Of a stretch of DNA of 64,000 bases, positions 10,167 through 19,873 are shown piece after piece (the first letter of the stretch is position 1; each line of letters opens with the position of its first letter). Made by a program: the position numbers and the translations under genes. The stretch lies in contig VXNY01000023.1 in NCBI GenBank assembly GCA_009840305.1, positions 62,001 to 126,000 on the forward strand. The letters are read 5' to 3'. This DNA is from Gammaproteobacteria bacterium. GTDB taxonomy: Bacteria > Pseudomonadota > Gammaproteobacteria > Pseudomonadales > Azotimanducaceae. The notes under the pieces are model-generated. The model saw only the letters and a list, made by a program, of their open reading frames with translations. It did no database searches and was not told where the DNA came from.

Positions 10167-10934
10167 ATGAGAGTCTCTAAATTTTCACTTCCTGCGATCT
10201 TCGTTGGATTTGTTCTGACGTTTTTACTCACCGGTAGCCTATCAGCAAAAGAACGGGGGTGGTACTTTCACGGTGGCCTTTCCTATTGGAACGACGCGCA
10301 CCGGTGGGCAAATGAAAGCTTTTTTTCTTCCAGATCTTTACCCGGTTTTAGTACAACTGGTTGGAGCAGGGACGGTTCCGCTAGCCAACTTTCCTTCGGT
10401 ATAGGTTATAACATCAACAAAAACTGGGCGATTGAAGTATTTAACATGGGGCTACCGGATCTGACCCTTTCCGGAACCCATTGGTTGATTCCTCCGATCG
10501 AACCAGATGACGAGGCGGTGTCTGCGTCTTGGGTAGCCTCTAGAACGGAAGGTAATTTTCTAAGTCTGTCTGTCATCTACGATCACTACCTCAGCGAACG
10601 AGTATCTTTATTTTTGAAAGTAGGTGTGGGGTGGAGCGGTCAACATAGGCAATTGGAGAGTACTCTGACGGGTTCCCATCGTGAGCTGCTTGATGAACAG
10701 CTACCTTATCCAAGTGGGGTCCGGTCTCGTGATTCCCAAGAGACAGATTTTTTTGCAGTTGGTATTAGAATGCCCTTATTTCAATATAGCAAGGGCTCCA
10801 TTACTTTCGCATACCAATTCTTAAGGAAAAGTGTATGGGAATGGGACGAAGAAAGAATTCCGCCTCAATGGATCAGGCAATCAGGAAAGGTAAAAGCGTC
10901 AACCTTCGAAGTCGGCGTCCAGTTGTCTTTGTGA
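10167..10934 (+). CDS. Outer-membrane beta-barrel protein (OmpW/OmpA-barrel-like)
   Basis: A 255-residue exported protein. The ATG at 10167 follows a GGAGA motif. Residues 1-27 form a signal peptide (LPAIFVGFVLTFLLTGSLSA). The mature part alternates hydrophobic and polar residues in short strands rich in Gly and aromatics (RGWYFHGGLSYW, SQLSFGIGYNINKNWAIEVF, VSLFLKVGVGW, ITFAYQFLRKSVW) and ends STFEVGVQLSL. This is typical of eight-stranded barrels such as OmpW. It stands alone between a minus-strand enzyme and an IS remnant. Family assignment rests on strand pattern, not on a diagnostic motif. Confidence 0.7.
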   Translation: MRVSKFSLPAIFVGFVLTFLLTGSLSAKERGWYFHGGLSYWNDAHRWANESFFSSRSLPGFSTTGWSRDGSASQLSFGIGYNINKNWAIEVFNMGLPDLTLSGTHWLIPPIEPDDEAVSASWVASRTEGNFLSLSVIYDHYLSERVSLFLKVGVGWSGQHRQLESTLTGSHRELLDEQLPYPSGVRSRDSQETDFFAVGIRMPLFQYSKGSITFAYQFLRKSVWEWDEERIPPQWIRQSGKVKASTFEVGVQLSL

Positions 10935-11035
10935 TTTTGTACCGTGGTAGAGTAGTAGTGTAGGTATGTGTTGAGAGATTAGTTGTTAGTGGAACGCATG
11001 GGTATTTCGTGTTGTGACAGTGTTGTCCGATTTGA

Positions 11036-11401
11036 CTACGATTGGCGCCATTCACGATCTTTACTTCTCCCATTTTCACGCACTCTTCGGTAATAAAGCA
11101 CTTCAAACTTCGCAGGTGAGACCTGTCCCAACGACGAGCTCTGTCGGTAGGAAGTGTAAAAGCCTTCACTAATTGCAAAGATTCGTACTCGGGCGGTCGC
11201 TCGGTTTGAAATACATCGTCGTAGTTGTCGGAAAATAACTTCAGTCCTCAACATCGTAAAGAAACTCTCGGCCATCGCGTTGTCACAACAATCACCTACC
11301 GACCCCATCGACACTTGGAAGTTGGCGTTCTTCCGCGGCTCCAAGAAATGCTTCGAAGTGCGCTGAGAACCCTGTTCGGAGTGATGGATCACCAGAAAAT
11401 C
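11036..11401 (-). pseudogene. IS3-family transposase (OrfB) C-terminal remnant
   Basis: The minus-strand frame reads the end of an IS3-type DDE transposase. It contains VIHHSEQGSQRTSKHF (usual HSDxGSQYxS, with the second catalytic Asp changed to Glu), SMGSVGDCCDNAMAESFFTMLRTEV (the SMS.kG..yDNA..ESFF segment with the catalytic Glu), and SEGFYTSYRQSSSLGQVSPAKFE near the end. The N-terminal integrase part, OrfA and recognisable terminal inverted repeats are absent, so it is a non-mobile relic. It sits between two unrelated genes and marks an old insertion. No ribosome binding site precedes it. Confidence 0.85.
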
Positions 11402-11461
11402 TACATTTTCTTATATCGTGTCACAATGCAATGTGAGCCTAGGTATCCAATGCTCGTACAA

Positions 11462-13099
11462 CTACCGTGTTGTGCTTGAGGAATCGAGTTGCAACGACGT
11501 TGTTCGGAGATATTGCAAGTGTTGGTATTTGAACTGTGAATCTCGTTGTCCAGCACTAATCAAGTAACTTCGATAAGCATATCCGGCACCATTGGGTAAA
11601 CGGTGATATCGCATCGGACCTAAGCGCTCACTTTTACGTTTCGACTCATACTCAATGTTAAGTTGTTGGAGAATGTTGTCGAATGTGAGGGTTAGAACAA
11701 TTGGGTCGTGCTCGGTATTTAGTTCAATACACAACAAATAAGAAGACTCTAGTTCATCGGCTAGGAGCACAAAAAAGTCTGGATCAATTGTCAACTCAGA
11801 ACACAACCTTTCCATACCTTCCATGACTTGGGATTCGGTAAGTTTCTCCCCGGTAATGTTGGTAACACCACGTCCTTTTCGAACGAACTCTATAGTTGGA
11901 GTCGCATGGATCTCACCAGTTACGCGGACTACATCATTTATGTTGTATCGATACAGCCCACTAGACGTAGTGATGAAGATGTAGTAGAACGTGTCTTCTT
12001 GAAGTTCGTGTAGCCCTACGAAGTTTTGTTGATCGTTCTCCCAATCGTCAACAGTGACAAATTCATAGTAAACATGTTGAAGCGATGGTAAGCAAAGGTT
12101 TTTGTTAATGTCGACGTTGATGGTGCCACGAACTTCGCTCGCGTTATAACCTAACTCCATGATCTGAGTTCTAGAGGGTAGTAACTTTCGTAATTTCGAT
12201 ACTGCAAATCGACAACTCCCACCACTCCAAACGACGACTCCCTTCACCTTCGGCCAGATGTCTTTGTAGATTAACTTCTGACTCTTGGAAATCAGATTTC
12301 GAAGCTGTTCAGCTCGTGCAGGATTCGGTTTTAGAGTTGGAAGTGAAATTTGGCAATCAGGTAGAGAACCTTGTTCAATGTGTGAGAGGATATCGTCGAT
12401 ATTGTTATTGATTACTTCCAGTAAGCGAACGAACGTTGAGGGATTGGCTGTGGCCATGGTCGAGACTTTTTGCTCATGTAGACCATAAATAGCCATCACC
12501 ACATATCGAAGTTCACTGTCTTGAACATCGAATGTCTCAGGAGGGATCACATAACGTGTCCGAACAAAACGCGATTGTTGTCGATAAATCAAACCAGAAG
12601 CAGAACCGATTGGTGTACCGTTGCTGGTATAGTCTTCAACTGCTGCGCCGCCAATTGCAAACACTTTGCCAGTAAATATTGAAGTTTGTTGTATTAGCGC
12701 GAATGCTCCTAATTGACTCAGCTGGCGAGTCTCTGCGACACCAGTTTGCGTTATGGGGACGTCTTTGGGTGTGCCCGTCGTACCGCTAGTGCGGTTGTAA
12801 TGTACAACAGGTTCTGCTGTGAGTACATCGGCACCAGTGTTTTGTTGTTGCTCAATGTAGGGTCGTAAGAGTTCAAAGTCGTGTACCGGCACCTGTTTTC
12901 GGTAATGTTCTACGGAATCGACATTTTCAAACTGGTGTTTACTACCAAATTCCGTATCACGGTTTGTGTGTACGATTCGTTTTAATACCTCTTCTTGAAT
13001 CCGTTTTGGATCCTTCGCAGCATTCATCATCGCACGATAAAACGGTCGCTGTTTGACAGTAAGCACCGTTTTGAACAGAAAGTAAGTGAACAACCCCAT
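11462..13099 (-). CDS. GH3-family acyl-adenylate-forming protein
   Basis: A 545-residue member of the GH3 superfamily, best known for plant auxin/jasmonate amino-acid conjugases. The ATP motif TSGTTGTPK is at about 104-112. A central VVVWSGGSCRFAVSKL segment and a GLYRYNINDVVRVTGE motif, the GH3 counterpart of the YRTGD adenylation motif, follow. TNITGEKLTESQV occupies the hinge before the C-terminal domain. Bacterial members presumably activate a carboxylic acid as an acyl-AMP and transfer it to an amine or thiol; the substrate here is unknown. It begins five bases after the stop of the sterol-desaturase-type hydroxylase gene, so the two are almost certainly cotranscribed, suggesting joint action on a lipid-derived acid. 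Confidence 0.88.
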   Translation of the reverse strand: MGLFTYFLFKTVLTVKQRPFYRAMMNAAKDPKRIQEEVLKRIVHTNRDTEFGSKHQFENVDSVEHYRKQVPVHDFELLRPYIEQQQNTGADVLTAEPVVHYNRTSGTTGTPKDVPITQTGVAETRQLSQLGAFALIQQTSIFTGKVFAIGGAAVEDYTSNGTPIGSASGLIYRQQSRFVRTRYVIPPETFDVQDSELRYVVMAIYGLHEQKVSTMATANPSTFVRLLEVINNNIDDILSHIEQGSLPDCQISLPTLKPNPARAEQLRNLISKSQKLIYKDIWPKVKGVVVWSGGSCRFAVSKLRKLLPSRTQIMELGYNASEVRGTINVDINKNLCLPSLQHVYYEFVTVDDWENDQQNFVGLHELQEDTFYYIFITTSSGLYRYNINDVVRVTGEIHATPTIEFVRKGRGVTNITGEKLTESQVMEGMERLCSELTIDPDFFVLLADELESSYLLCIELNTEHDPIVLTLTFDNILQQLNIEYESKRKSERLGPMRYHRLPNGAGYAYRSYLISAGQRDSQFKYQHLQYLRTTSLQLDSSSTTR

Positions 13100-13104
13100 C
13101 TAAA

Positions 13105-13983
13105 TCAATCAGTTGTAGGATATCGTCGAAATGGTGCTATCAATTGTCCGATATAGCTCATGGGATAGTTTGCGACAGGTATTCCAAGGTTACCGACTTG
13201 ATGATCTTTGGGTAAGAAACGTGTTCCAAACAAGACATCCCAAACAATGAGATTATTGCCGTAGTTGTGGTTAGCTTCTTGAAGGTCCAAAGAATGATGC
13301 CATCGATGAAGTTCAGGCCCAGCGACGATCCAGTTCAATGGACCAAGACGTACGTCGCAGTTTGAATGTTGGTAGAAACCATTGATTGCATAAAAGACAA
13401 AGTAAACATATATAACTTCCTTTTGGACACCGATTAACACAAACGGTAATGCATCGACGACAAATTGTAGGGCTTGTTCAATGGGGTGAAATCTCCCAAC
13501 ATTGACCCAATATAGTCGTTTCGGGGAGTGATGTACTTGATGGAAAGCCCACATCCACGGTACTTGATGAAACCAACGGTGTAACCAATACCGAAAGAAG
13601 TCACCGACGGCGAGTAGCAGAATAGCCTGCAACCAGACAGACCAGTCGTGCGGCCAAATACCTGATATTTGCCACTTAGTGGTTGACGCTAGTGTTGCAA
13701 CGAACAAGAATGAGATGAACAGGAGCAGTTGTTCAAGCAATACCTGTCCCAAAACCATATACGCGACATCGTTGATAAGATCGAAGCGAGTGGGATGCCA
13801 ATATTGCCGGTATGGCATTAACCATTCATGCACCGTTATACAAAGTAATCCCCAGATGATTGCGATGTAGGCAGCTGCTGTGCCGGGCATGAAACCTTGT
13901 AGCCAAGTGAACAAGAGAAATGCGATGCACATCACTAGCGGATACGCTAATGTGGGCACACAAACTCTAAACGCGCGGGGCAT
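13105..13983 (-). CDS. Fatty-acid hydroxylase / sterol desaturase family membrane enzyme
   Basis: A 292-residue integral membrane diiron enzyme. Several hydrophobic segments (for example LVMCIAFLLFTWLQGFM, YIAIIWGLLCITVH, LLLFISFLFVATLA) surround the histidine clusters. These are HRWFH (HxxxH), HQVHHS (HxxHH), and HRWHHS near the C-terminal third, with NHNYG after it. Family members hydroxylate or desaturate C-H bonds of fatty acids, sterols or carotenoids with O2. The substrate is not evident. It is followed by the GH3 gene after five bases and preceded by sufE 29 bases upstream on the same strand, so it may be read from the suf transcript. Confidence 0.88.
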   Translation of the reverse strand: MPRAFRVCVPTLAYPLVMCIAFLLFTWLQGFMPGTAAAYIAIIWGLLCITVHEWLMPYRQYWHPTRFDLINDVAYMVLGQVLLEQLLLFISFLFVATLASTTKWQISGIWPHDWSVWLQAILLLAVGDFFRYWLHRWFHQVPWMWAFHQVHHSPKRLYWVNVGRFHPIEQALQFVVDALPFVLIGVQKEVIYVYFVFYAINGFYQHSNCDVRLGPLNWIVAGPELHRWHHSLDLQEANHNYGNNLIVWDVLFGTRFLPKDHQVGNLGIPVANYPMSYIGQLIAPFRRYPTTD

Positions 13984-14012
13984 AAATCTGAACGGAAAAT
14001 ACCGCCGTCAGT

Positions 14013-14429
14013 TCATGAGAGATATTGACTTGCTACAGATCGTATTTTCTGAATGAGTGCACGTAATCCGTTACCTCGAATCGGCGATAAGTGCTTTAGG
14101 AGATCAAGTTCGTCAAAAAATTCTGTAATACCGAAAGACAAGATGTCTCGGGGAGACTGGTCGGAGTAAACCGAGAGTAGGATTGCAATTAGACCACGAA
14201 CAATATGAGCGTCACTGTCCATTTGCAGTGACAGAATGTCATCAGTCGAATCATATTCCGTAAGTAGCCATACACTACTTTGACACCCTTCTACTAGGTA
14301 TTCCGGGCGTCGTTCAGTATCAGGTATGCCGGGTAGAGAGTCACCGAGTTCGAGGATGTAGCTGTATTTGTCCTCCCAATCAGAAAGGAATTGAATCGAT
14401 TCTTGGATTTCTTCGAGGTCGTGGAGCAT
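14013..14429 (-). CDS. sufE: SufE, sulfur acceptor for SufS
   Basis: At 138 residues it has the normal SufE length. The fold-defining N-terminal helices (EIQESIQFLSDWEDKYSYILELG) and LPGIP lead to EYLVEGCQSSVWL, where Cys49 is the persulfide-accepting residue. SufE takes sulfur from the SufS cysteine desulfurase and hands it to SufB in the SufBCD scaffold. It is the last suf gene, and its start is one base after the sufT stop. Confidence 0.95.
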   Translation of the reverse strand: MLHDLEEIQESIQFLSDWEDKYSYILELGDSLPGIPDTERRPEYLVEGCQSSVWLLTEYDSTDDILSLQMDSDAHIVRGLIAILLSVYSDQSPRDILSFGITEFFDELDLLKHLSPIRGNGLRALIQKIRSVASQYLS

Positions 14430-14430
14430 C

Positions 14431-14955
14431 TCAAAACAATCCTAATTCCAGTTGTGCTTCTTCGCTCATGAGGTCGCGGCTCCAAGGGGGATCGAACACT
14501 AAGCTCACAGATACTTTGTCGACAAACGGAACTCGTTTCAAGCGATCTTCAACATCTTGTACTAGCACCGGTCCCATCCCGCATCCAGGTGCGGTCAACG
14601 TCATCGTAACAATCACCGTCGTACTCTCGATTCGCACATCGTAGATCAAACCAAGATCGACAATGCTGACAGGAATTTCTGGGTCATGTACAGTGCGAAG
14701 AGTGTCCCAAACCTGTGTTTCCGATACTTTGCCGTCTGCGGGCGGTTCATAGTGTAAGATTTCCGGCTCAAATCCTAAGGCATCTGCGTTTTCGCTCTCG
14801 ATACGAGCCATGTTTCCTTTGTAGACGATCGTGTAAGTTCCACCCAAGGATTGGGTCAAGGTAACAAATACTCCGGCGGGAACGATCACTTTGTCCCCGG
14901 TAGGGACTATTCGGGCTTCAACTTCACGTTGAATCGGTAGTAGCTTACGTTCCAC
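14431..14955 (-). CDS. sufT: SufT, DUF59/MIP18-type Fe-S assembly factor
   Basis: The protein of about 174 residues combines a short beta N-terminal part (VERKLLPIQREVEARIVPTGDKVIVPAGVFVTLTQSLGGTYTIV) with a DUF59 domain: VWDTLRTVHDPEIPVSIVDLGLIYDV and MTLTAPGCGMGPVLVQDVEDRL, including the conserved Cys. This is the SufT architecture, implicated in Fe-S cluster maturation. The GTG at 14955 is taken as the start because it begins the known N-terminus. The longer open frame would run far back into sufA. The chosen start still overlaps the sufA stop by 11 bases, consistent with translational coupling. Confidence 0.9.
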   Translation of the reverse strand: MERKLLPIQREVEARIVPTGDKVIVPAGVFVTLTQSLGGTYTIVYKGNMARIESENADALGFEPEILHYEPPADGKVSETQVWDTLRTVHDPEIPVSIVDLGLIYDVRIESTTVIVTMTLTAPGCGMGPVLVQDVEDRLKRVPFVDKVSVSLVFDPPWSRDLMSEEAQLELGLF

Positions 14956-15307
14956 GGATTGAAAAGCTCTCCCCACAGCCACACAGGGTATCTGCGTTGG
15001 GATTTTTGAACTGCAATGCAGAGTTGAGTCCCTCGGTAACAAAGTCGATCTCTGTCCCTTGTAAGATGGGCCAATGCTCGGTAGCGACGATAACCATTAC
15101 ATCGTTGTTGAATTCAAAAACTTTTGTGTCTTGTTTTTCTGCCAACTCTGTTGCGTACTTCAGCTCGTACATGAAACCATTACAACCGGTTTCGACAACA
15201 TCGAGGACTACCGCACGAGCGTTTTCCTTTTCCAACTGACGTTGAATGTGTTCTAACGCACGTTCAGTAACGTTTAACTGTGTTGGGTCAAAAGATTCAA
15301 CTTGCAT
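14945..15307 (-). CDS. sufA: SufA/HesB-type Fe-S cluster carrier
   Basis: A 120-residue A-type carrier. The three cluster-binding cysteines are Cys42 (ETGCNGFMYEL) and Cys109/Cys111 (TLCGCGESF). Such proteins receive a cluster from SufBCD and deliver it to target proteins. It sits between sufS and sufT on the minus strand, six bases after the sufS stop. The C-terminal GCGESF fits the SufA/IscA group; the gene context decides for sufA. Confidence 0.93.
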   Translation of the reverse strand: MQVESFDPTQLNVTERALEHIQRQLEKENARAVVLDVVETGCNGFMYELKYATELAEKQDTKVFEFNNDVMVIVATEHWPILQGTEIDFVTEGLNSALQFKNPNADTLCGCGESFSIRGT

Positions 15308-15313
15308 CGTAAT

Positions 15314-16528
15314 TTATTTTCTAAGTATTCTTACGGAGGTTTTCAAGGCTTCAAGGAGCCGATCAACATCTTTCTTTGAATTGTATAGACCAAATGACGC
15401 TCGTACCGTTCCTGGAATACCTAATACTTCCATCAATGGAATCGCACAATGATGTCCAGTTCGTACCGCTATTTGTTGTTCGTTTAGGAGGGTTCCTAGG
15501 TCGTGCGGGTGTGTTCCATCGACTAAGAACGACAATGCCCCGCACTTTTCGGGGGCCGTTCCTATGACGCGAAGTCCGTCGAGTTCTAGTAAGGATGTGG
15601 TAGCGTAACAGAGTAAATTTCCTTCATACTCGTTGAGCCCTCGGGACTGTTGCTGGATTAGATACTCGATTGCTGTTGCCAAACCTATAGCACCGGAAAT
15701 ATCAGGTGTGCCGGCTTCAAATTTGTGCGGTGGTTCTTGAAAGGTAGTCTTCTCTAAACTCACGTGTTTGATCATCTCCCCACCGCCTTGCCATGGCCCC
15801 ATCTCTCGCAATAGCTCGGCTCGACCATAGAGAATACCGAACCCCGTAGGGCCATACATCTTGTGACTTGAAAACGCGTAAAAGTCGCAATCTAATTCTT
15901 GAACATCTAAATCTACGTGTGCTGCAGCTTGAGCTCCGTCAATAACAACGGCTGCACCATTTTCGTGAGCTAGATCAGTGATTTCGCGAATTGGATTGAT
16001 CGTACCTAATACATTAGATACGTGAGTTATCGCAACTATCGCTATTCGGTTCGCCTTTAGCAAGTCTCGTAAGTGATCAAGGTTCAAAGTACCATCCGAA
16101 TTGACTTTGACAGCAAGTATCTTTGCTCCCATGCATTCACAAATCAGTTGCCAAGGGACAAAATTGGAATGGTGTTCCATTTCCGTAATCAAAACTGTAG
16201 TCTGATCGTTCAGAACCGTCGGTGCATAGGTGTAAGCAACTAGATTTAAGCTTTCCGTGGTGCCGCGCGTGAACAGAATCTGATCGGGAGCAGATGCGTT
16301 TACGAATTTCGCAACGGTTTTGCGTGCTTCCTCGAACATTCCAGTAGCTTCATCACTAATTTGGTGTATTCCCCGATGCACATTCGCATTGTTTTGTGAG
16401 TAATAATCCACCAATGCGTTGATCACAACTTTGGGTTTTTGCGTGGTTGCCGCGTTGTCAAGATATACGATCGGTTCTCGATTGACGAGCAATGGAAAGT
16501 CGTGTTTAGGTGGGACGAATGTCGTCAT
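15314..16528 (-). CDS. sufS: SufS, group II cysteine desulfurase
   Basis: A 404-residue PLP enzyme that moves sulfur from cysteine to SufE. The PLP lysine is in FSSHKMYGPTGFGILYG, the phosphate-binding HHSNFVPWQ region is intact, and the catalytic cysteine is about residue 361 in RTGHHCAIPLM. The start is the ATG at 16528, because MTTF followed by YLDNAATTQKP is the normal N-terminus. Its ATG overlaps the sufD TGA as ATGA, indicating coupling. Longer upstream frames run inside sufD. Confidence 0.96.
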   Translation of the reverse strand: MTTFVPPKHDFPLLVNREPIVYLDNAATTQKPKVVINALVDYYSQNNANVHRGIHQISDEATGMFEEARKTVAKFVNASAPDQILFTRGTTESLNLVAYTYAPTVLNDQTTVLITEMEHHSNFVPWQLICECMGAKILAVKVNSDGTLNLDHLRDLLKANRIAIVAITHVSNVLGTINPIREITDLAHENGAAVVIDGAQAAAHVDLDVQELDCDFYAFSSHKMYGPTGFGILYGRAELLREMGPWQGGGEMIKHVSLEKTTFQEPPHKFEAGTPDISGAIGLATAIEYLIQQQSRGLNEYEGNLLCYATTSLLELDGLRVIGTAPEKCGALSFLVDGTHPHDLGTLLNEQQIAVRTGHHCAIPLMEVLGIPGTVRASFGLYNSKKDVDRLLEALKTSVRILRK

Positions 16529-17628
16529 GGTCCGGGCACCCCTTTGGACTCGATTCCTAACACTCTCGCGCCTTCTTCGTGTTCCACAATCTCCGCCAAA
16601 AATCCTTCCAAGATCAGTTCTCTTGATCGATCGTCTGGAATGCCGCGAGTTCTCAAATAAAAGATTTGTTGCTCGTCTAGCTGACCCGAGGTTGCACCGT
16701 GAGAACATGCCACATCGTCGGCGTAAATCTCCAATTCTGGTTTGGTGAAGATTGCTGCACCGTCGCTAGTCGCAATGTTTTTGTTCTGCAGATGTGCGTC
16801 TGTTTTTGGCGCATTTCGAGCAATGTATATTCGCCCGTTAAAGATCGCTCGCGCGGAGTCGCCGACTACACCGTGAAATTTTTGCTGACTTGTTGCACCC
16901 TTAGCTCGATGATTAACGGCTAGTTGTGTATCCAAATGGGAGGTGTCTGCGAGCTTCCAACCGCCGGAAACGTCTACTCTGGCACCTTCTCCTTCGATGT
17001 TGATGACGATATCGTTGCGTCGTAGTTGGGCACCAACAGAATATTGCGTCATCTTATAGCTTGAGTTTTCCATCACATTAACAGAGAGCGAGTTGTACTC
17101 GACGTGAGTAGTAGCCGGTTGTATGCGTCGATGAACGAGTTGTCCACCGGGCAGGATCAAGCATTCAATGACTCGGTTCCCACCCGAGGTGTGCTCTATG
17201 AATTCAAGATTTGCGCGTTCCTGAACCAGAATCAGAATACGTTCGCAAGAATCCGACGCGGGAATCTGTACAGCAGGTCCAACAGAATCATTATTTTCGC
17301 TTGAAACAATGGCATACCCTTGTTGGGCTCGAAGCAGATTAAGACTAGCCAAGACATTGTTCGAACTGTTCGAGATTTGGTTGACATACTTGTGTGCCAA
17401 GGATGAAATCTTCGGATCCCCAAAGTCCCCAACGAATACTCCACTACCATTCTGTTCGGGTAGCTGATCAGTCCTTTCGAATGGATTGTCCAGACGTTCA
17501 AGTACTTGTTTCACACTTGTGTACTTCCAAGGATCCTTTCGTGGTTGCGGTAACCGGGTATTTTCGATGGTTTGCTCGATTTGTTTCGCGTCGATCCACG
17601 GCGCAATTTTGACCGGTTGAAAAGTCAT
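16525..17628 (-). CDS. sufD: SufD, SUF scaffold subunit
   Basis: Part of the SufBC2D scaffold, the protein has the beta-helix core (ARVDVSGGWKLADTSHLDTQLAVNHRAKGATSQQKFHGVVGDSARAIFNGRIYIARNAPKTDAHLQNKNI) and the conserved PELEIYADDVACSHGATSGQLDEQQIFYLRTRGI segment including the interface His. With the ATG at 17628 it has 367 residues, somewhat short for SufD because the N-terminal helical region is brief. A further upstream in-frame codon would overlap sufC. It follows the sufC stop by 17 bases. Confidence 0.94.
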   Translation of the reverse strand: MTFQPVKIAPWIDAKQIEQTIENTRLPQPRKDPWKYTSVKQVLERLDNPFERTDQLPEQNGSGVFVGDFGDPKISSLAHKYVNQISNSSNNVLASLNLLRAQQGYAIVSSENNDSVGPAVQIPASDSCERILILVQERANLEFIEHTSGGNRVIECLILPGGQLVHRRIQPATTHVEYNSLSVNVMENSSYKMTQYSVGAQLRRNDIVINIEGEGARVDVSGGWKLADTSHLDTQLAVNHRAKGATSQQKFHGVVGDSARAIFNGRIYIARNAPKTDAHLQNKNIATSDGAAIFTKPELEIYADDVACSHGATSGQLDEQQIFYLRTRGIPDDRSRELILEGFLAEIVEHEEGARVLGIESKGVPGP

Positions 17629-17645
17629 GGGACAGACCGCTGCGG

Positions 17646-18404
17646 CTAAGGACTGGTGTCCTGCTCCAACCAAGCGTAGCCTTTACGTTCGAGGTCGAGA
17701 GCTAGTGAGGCATCGCCGGACTTCACTATGGTGCCATTCAACAATACGTGGACATAGTCTGGAACTACGTGATTCAGCAGTCTTTGGTAATGTGTAACCA
17801 ATACTACTGCATTGTTGGAATTGCGAAACTCGTTGATCCCTTTTGCGACGACTTGCAAAGCATCTATGTCGAGACCGGAGTCCGTTTCATCGAGTAATGC
17901 GACCTTGGGTTCTAAACAGAGCATTTGTAAGATTTCGTTGCGTTTCTTTTCGCCCCCCGAGAATGACTCATTGACGCCTCGCTTCAGAAATTCAGGATTG
18001 AAGTCCAGTTTGGTGACCAGTGCGCGCATGTCTTTGATAAATTCGACCGAGGAGAGGGCTGTTTCACCTCGTTGTTTACGATGGCTATCGACAGCTGTCT
18101 TCAGAAATTCCATGTTGGTTACACCTGGGATTTCAACAGGATATTGAAATGCCAAGAACAGACCAGCGTACGATCGTTCTTCTGGCTCTAACTCGACTAG
18201 GCTCGTGCCGTTGAGTCGTAAATCGCCATTTTCGACAATGTATCCCTCCTGACCAGCGATGGTGTTGGTTAACGTACTCTTACCTGAGCCGTTTGGACCC
18301 ATAATCGCGTGGATTTCGCCGGGATTTACCTCGAGATTTACTCCGTTGAGAATTTCACGGTCGGCTACTTTTACATGTAAATCCGAGACTTCGAGTAGGC
18401 TCAA
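17646..18404 (-). CDS. sufC: SufC, SUF ATPase
   Basis: A 252-residue ABC-type ATPase with Walker [10 protein letters not shown], the signature [13 protein letters not shown] and Walker [17 protein letters not shown], all as in SufC. It drives conformational change in SufBC2D during cluster assembly. It overlaps the sufB stop by four bases. Confidence 0.97.
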   Translation of the reverse strand: MSLLEVSDLHVKVADREILNGVNLEVNPGEIHAIMGPNGSGKSTLTNTIAGQEGYIVENGDLRLNGTSLVELEPEERSYAGLFLAFQYPVEIPGVTNMEFLKTAVDSHRKQRGETALSSVEFIKDMRALVTKLDFNPEFLKRGVNESFSGGEKKRNEILQMLCLEPKVALLDETDSGLDIDALQVVAKGINEFRNSNNAVVLVTHYQRLLNHVVPDYVHVLLNGTIVKSGDASLALDLERKGYAWLEQDTSP

Positions 18405-19873
18405 CCCACTGCACCCTCTAAGCTCACCTCTAAGAGTTTCGATGCTTCGACGGCGAATTCCATAGGTAGTTCGCGAAAGACGTCTCGACAGAATCCATTG
18501 ACAATCATAGAAACTGCCTTTTCCGGTTCGATACCACGTTGTCTACACATAAATAATTGATCGTCGCTCACTCGAGTAGTGGTAGCTTCATGCTCAACAA
18601 TAGCGTCCTGACGTCTCGATTCAATATAAGGAAAAGTATGCGCAGCACATTCAGATCCAATCAGTAGTGAATCGCACTGAGTGTAATTGCGTGCGTTTCT
18701 TGCGCCCGGATTCATTCGAACGAGCCCGCGATACGCGTTGGAACTGTGTCCGGCACTAATGCCCTTTGAAACAATCGTACTCTTGGTATTCCGGCCGATG
18801 TGTGTCATCTTAGTGCCAGTGTCGGCTTGTTGGCGATTATTCGTAAGCGCTACGGAGTAAAACTCGCCAATGGAGTCATCACCGCGCAAAATGACACTGG
18901 GGTATTTCCATGTAATCGCCGAGCCCGTCTCTACTTGTGTCCAGCTAATGTGAGATCGAGCCCCACGGCAGGTGCCACGTTTTGTCACAAAGTTGTAAAT
19001 TCCACCAACCCCATTCTCATCTCCAGGATACCAGTTCTGAACTGTCGAATACTTGATCTGAGCGTCATCGAGGGCAATGAGTTCAACTACCGCGGCGTGA
19101 AGTTGATTTTCGTCGCGCATCGGTGCAGTACAGCCTTCAAGGTAACTCACATACGAGCCTTCGTCGGCGATGATCAGAGTCCGTTCGAATTGCCCGGTGT
19201 TTTCTGCGTTGATGCGGAAGTAAGTGGACAATTCCATTGGGCAGCGAACACCTTTGGGGACGTATACGAACGACCCGTCGCTAAATACCGCAGAGTTTAG
19301 CGCAGCATAGAAATTGTCTGTTTTGGGTACTACTGAACCCAGATACTTCTTGACCAGATCAGGATGCGACTGCACAGCTTCGGAAAAAGAACAAAAAACC
19401 ACACCGTGCTCTTTTAGTGTTTCCTTAAACGTCGTCGTGATCGACACACTGTCGAAAACTGCATCGACGGCGACACGTGGTTGCGAGGGTTCTTCCTCCA
19501 CACCAGCTAGTATTTTTTGTTCATGGAGTGGTATGCCTAGTTTCTCGTATGTGCGTAGAAGTTCAGGATCAACTTCGTCAAGGCTTTTTGGTTTGTCGCC
19601 TTTCGGTGCCGCAAAGTAAGAAATTGCTTGGTAGTCTATGGACGGGAATTTCACATGCGCCCAAGTAGGCTCTTCCATCTTCTCCCATCTGCGAAGAGCA
19701 TCTAAACGCCATTCGGTGAGCCATTCTGGTTCTGCTTTTTTTCGTGAGATTTCACGCACGACCTCTTCGGACAGTCCGGGAGGGAACGTTTCTGTCTCTA
19801 TATCAGTTACAAACCCAGCGGTGTATTCTTTCCGTATGAGTTCTTCGGGGGTAGTAGCTATGTTATTAGTCAT
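18401..19873 (-). CDS. sufB: SufB, SUF scaffold subunit
   Basis: A 490-residue core scaffold protein that accepts sulfur from SufE and builds the nascent cluster. Diagnostic stretches are [55 protein letters not shown] and the C-terminal [23 protein letters not shown]. It is the first gene of the suf cluster. No iscR or sufR precedes it; the next gene upstream is an unrelated membrane protein. No clear Shine-Dalgarno is visible before the ATG at 19873, where the sequence is AT-rich. Confidence 0.97.
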   Translation of the reverse strand: MTNNIATTPEELIRKEYTAGFVTDIETETFPPGLSEEVVREISRKKAEPEWLTEWRLDALRRWEKMEEPTWAHVKFPSIDYQAISYFAAPKGDKPKSLDEVDPELLRTYEKLGIPLHEQKILAGVEEEPSQPRVAVDAVFDSVSITTTFKETLKEHGVVFCSFSEAVQSHPDLVKKYLGSVVPKTDNFYAALNSAVFSDGSFVYVPKGVRCPMELSTYFRINAENTGQFERTLIIADEGSYVSYLEGCTAPMRDENQLHAAVVELIALDDAQIKYSTVQNWYPGDENGVGGIYNFVTKRGTCRGARSHISWTQVETGSAITWKYPSVILRGDDSIGEFYSVALTNNRQQADTGTKMTHIGRNTKSTIVSKGISAGHSSNAYRGLVRMNPGARNARNYTQCDSLLIGSECAAHTFPYIESRRQDAIVEHEATTTRVSDDQLFMCRQRGIEPEKAVSMIVNGFCRDVFRELPMEFAVEASKLLEVSLEGAVG

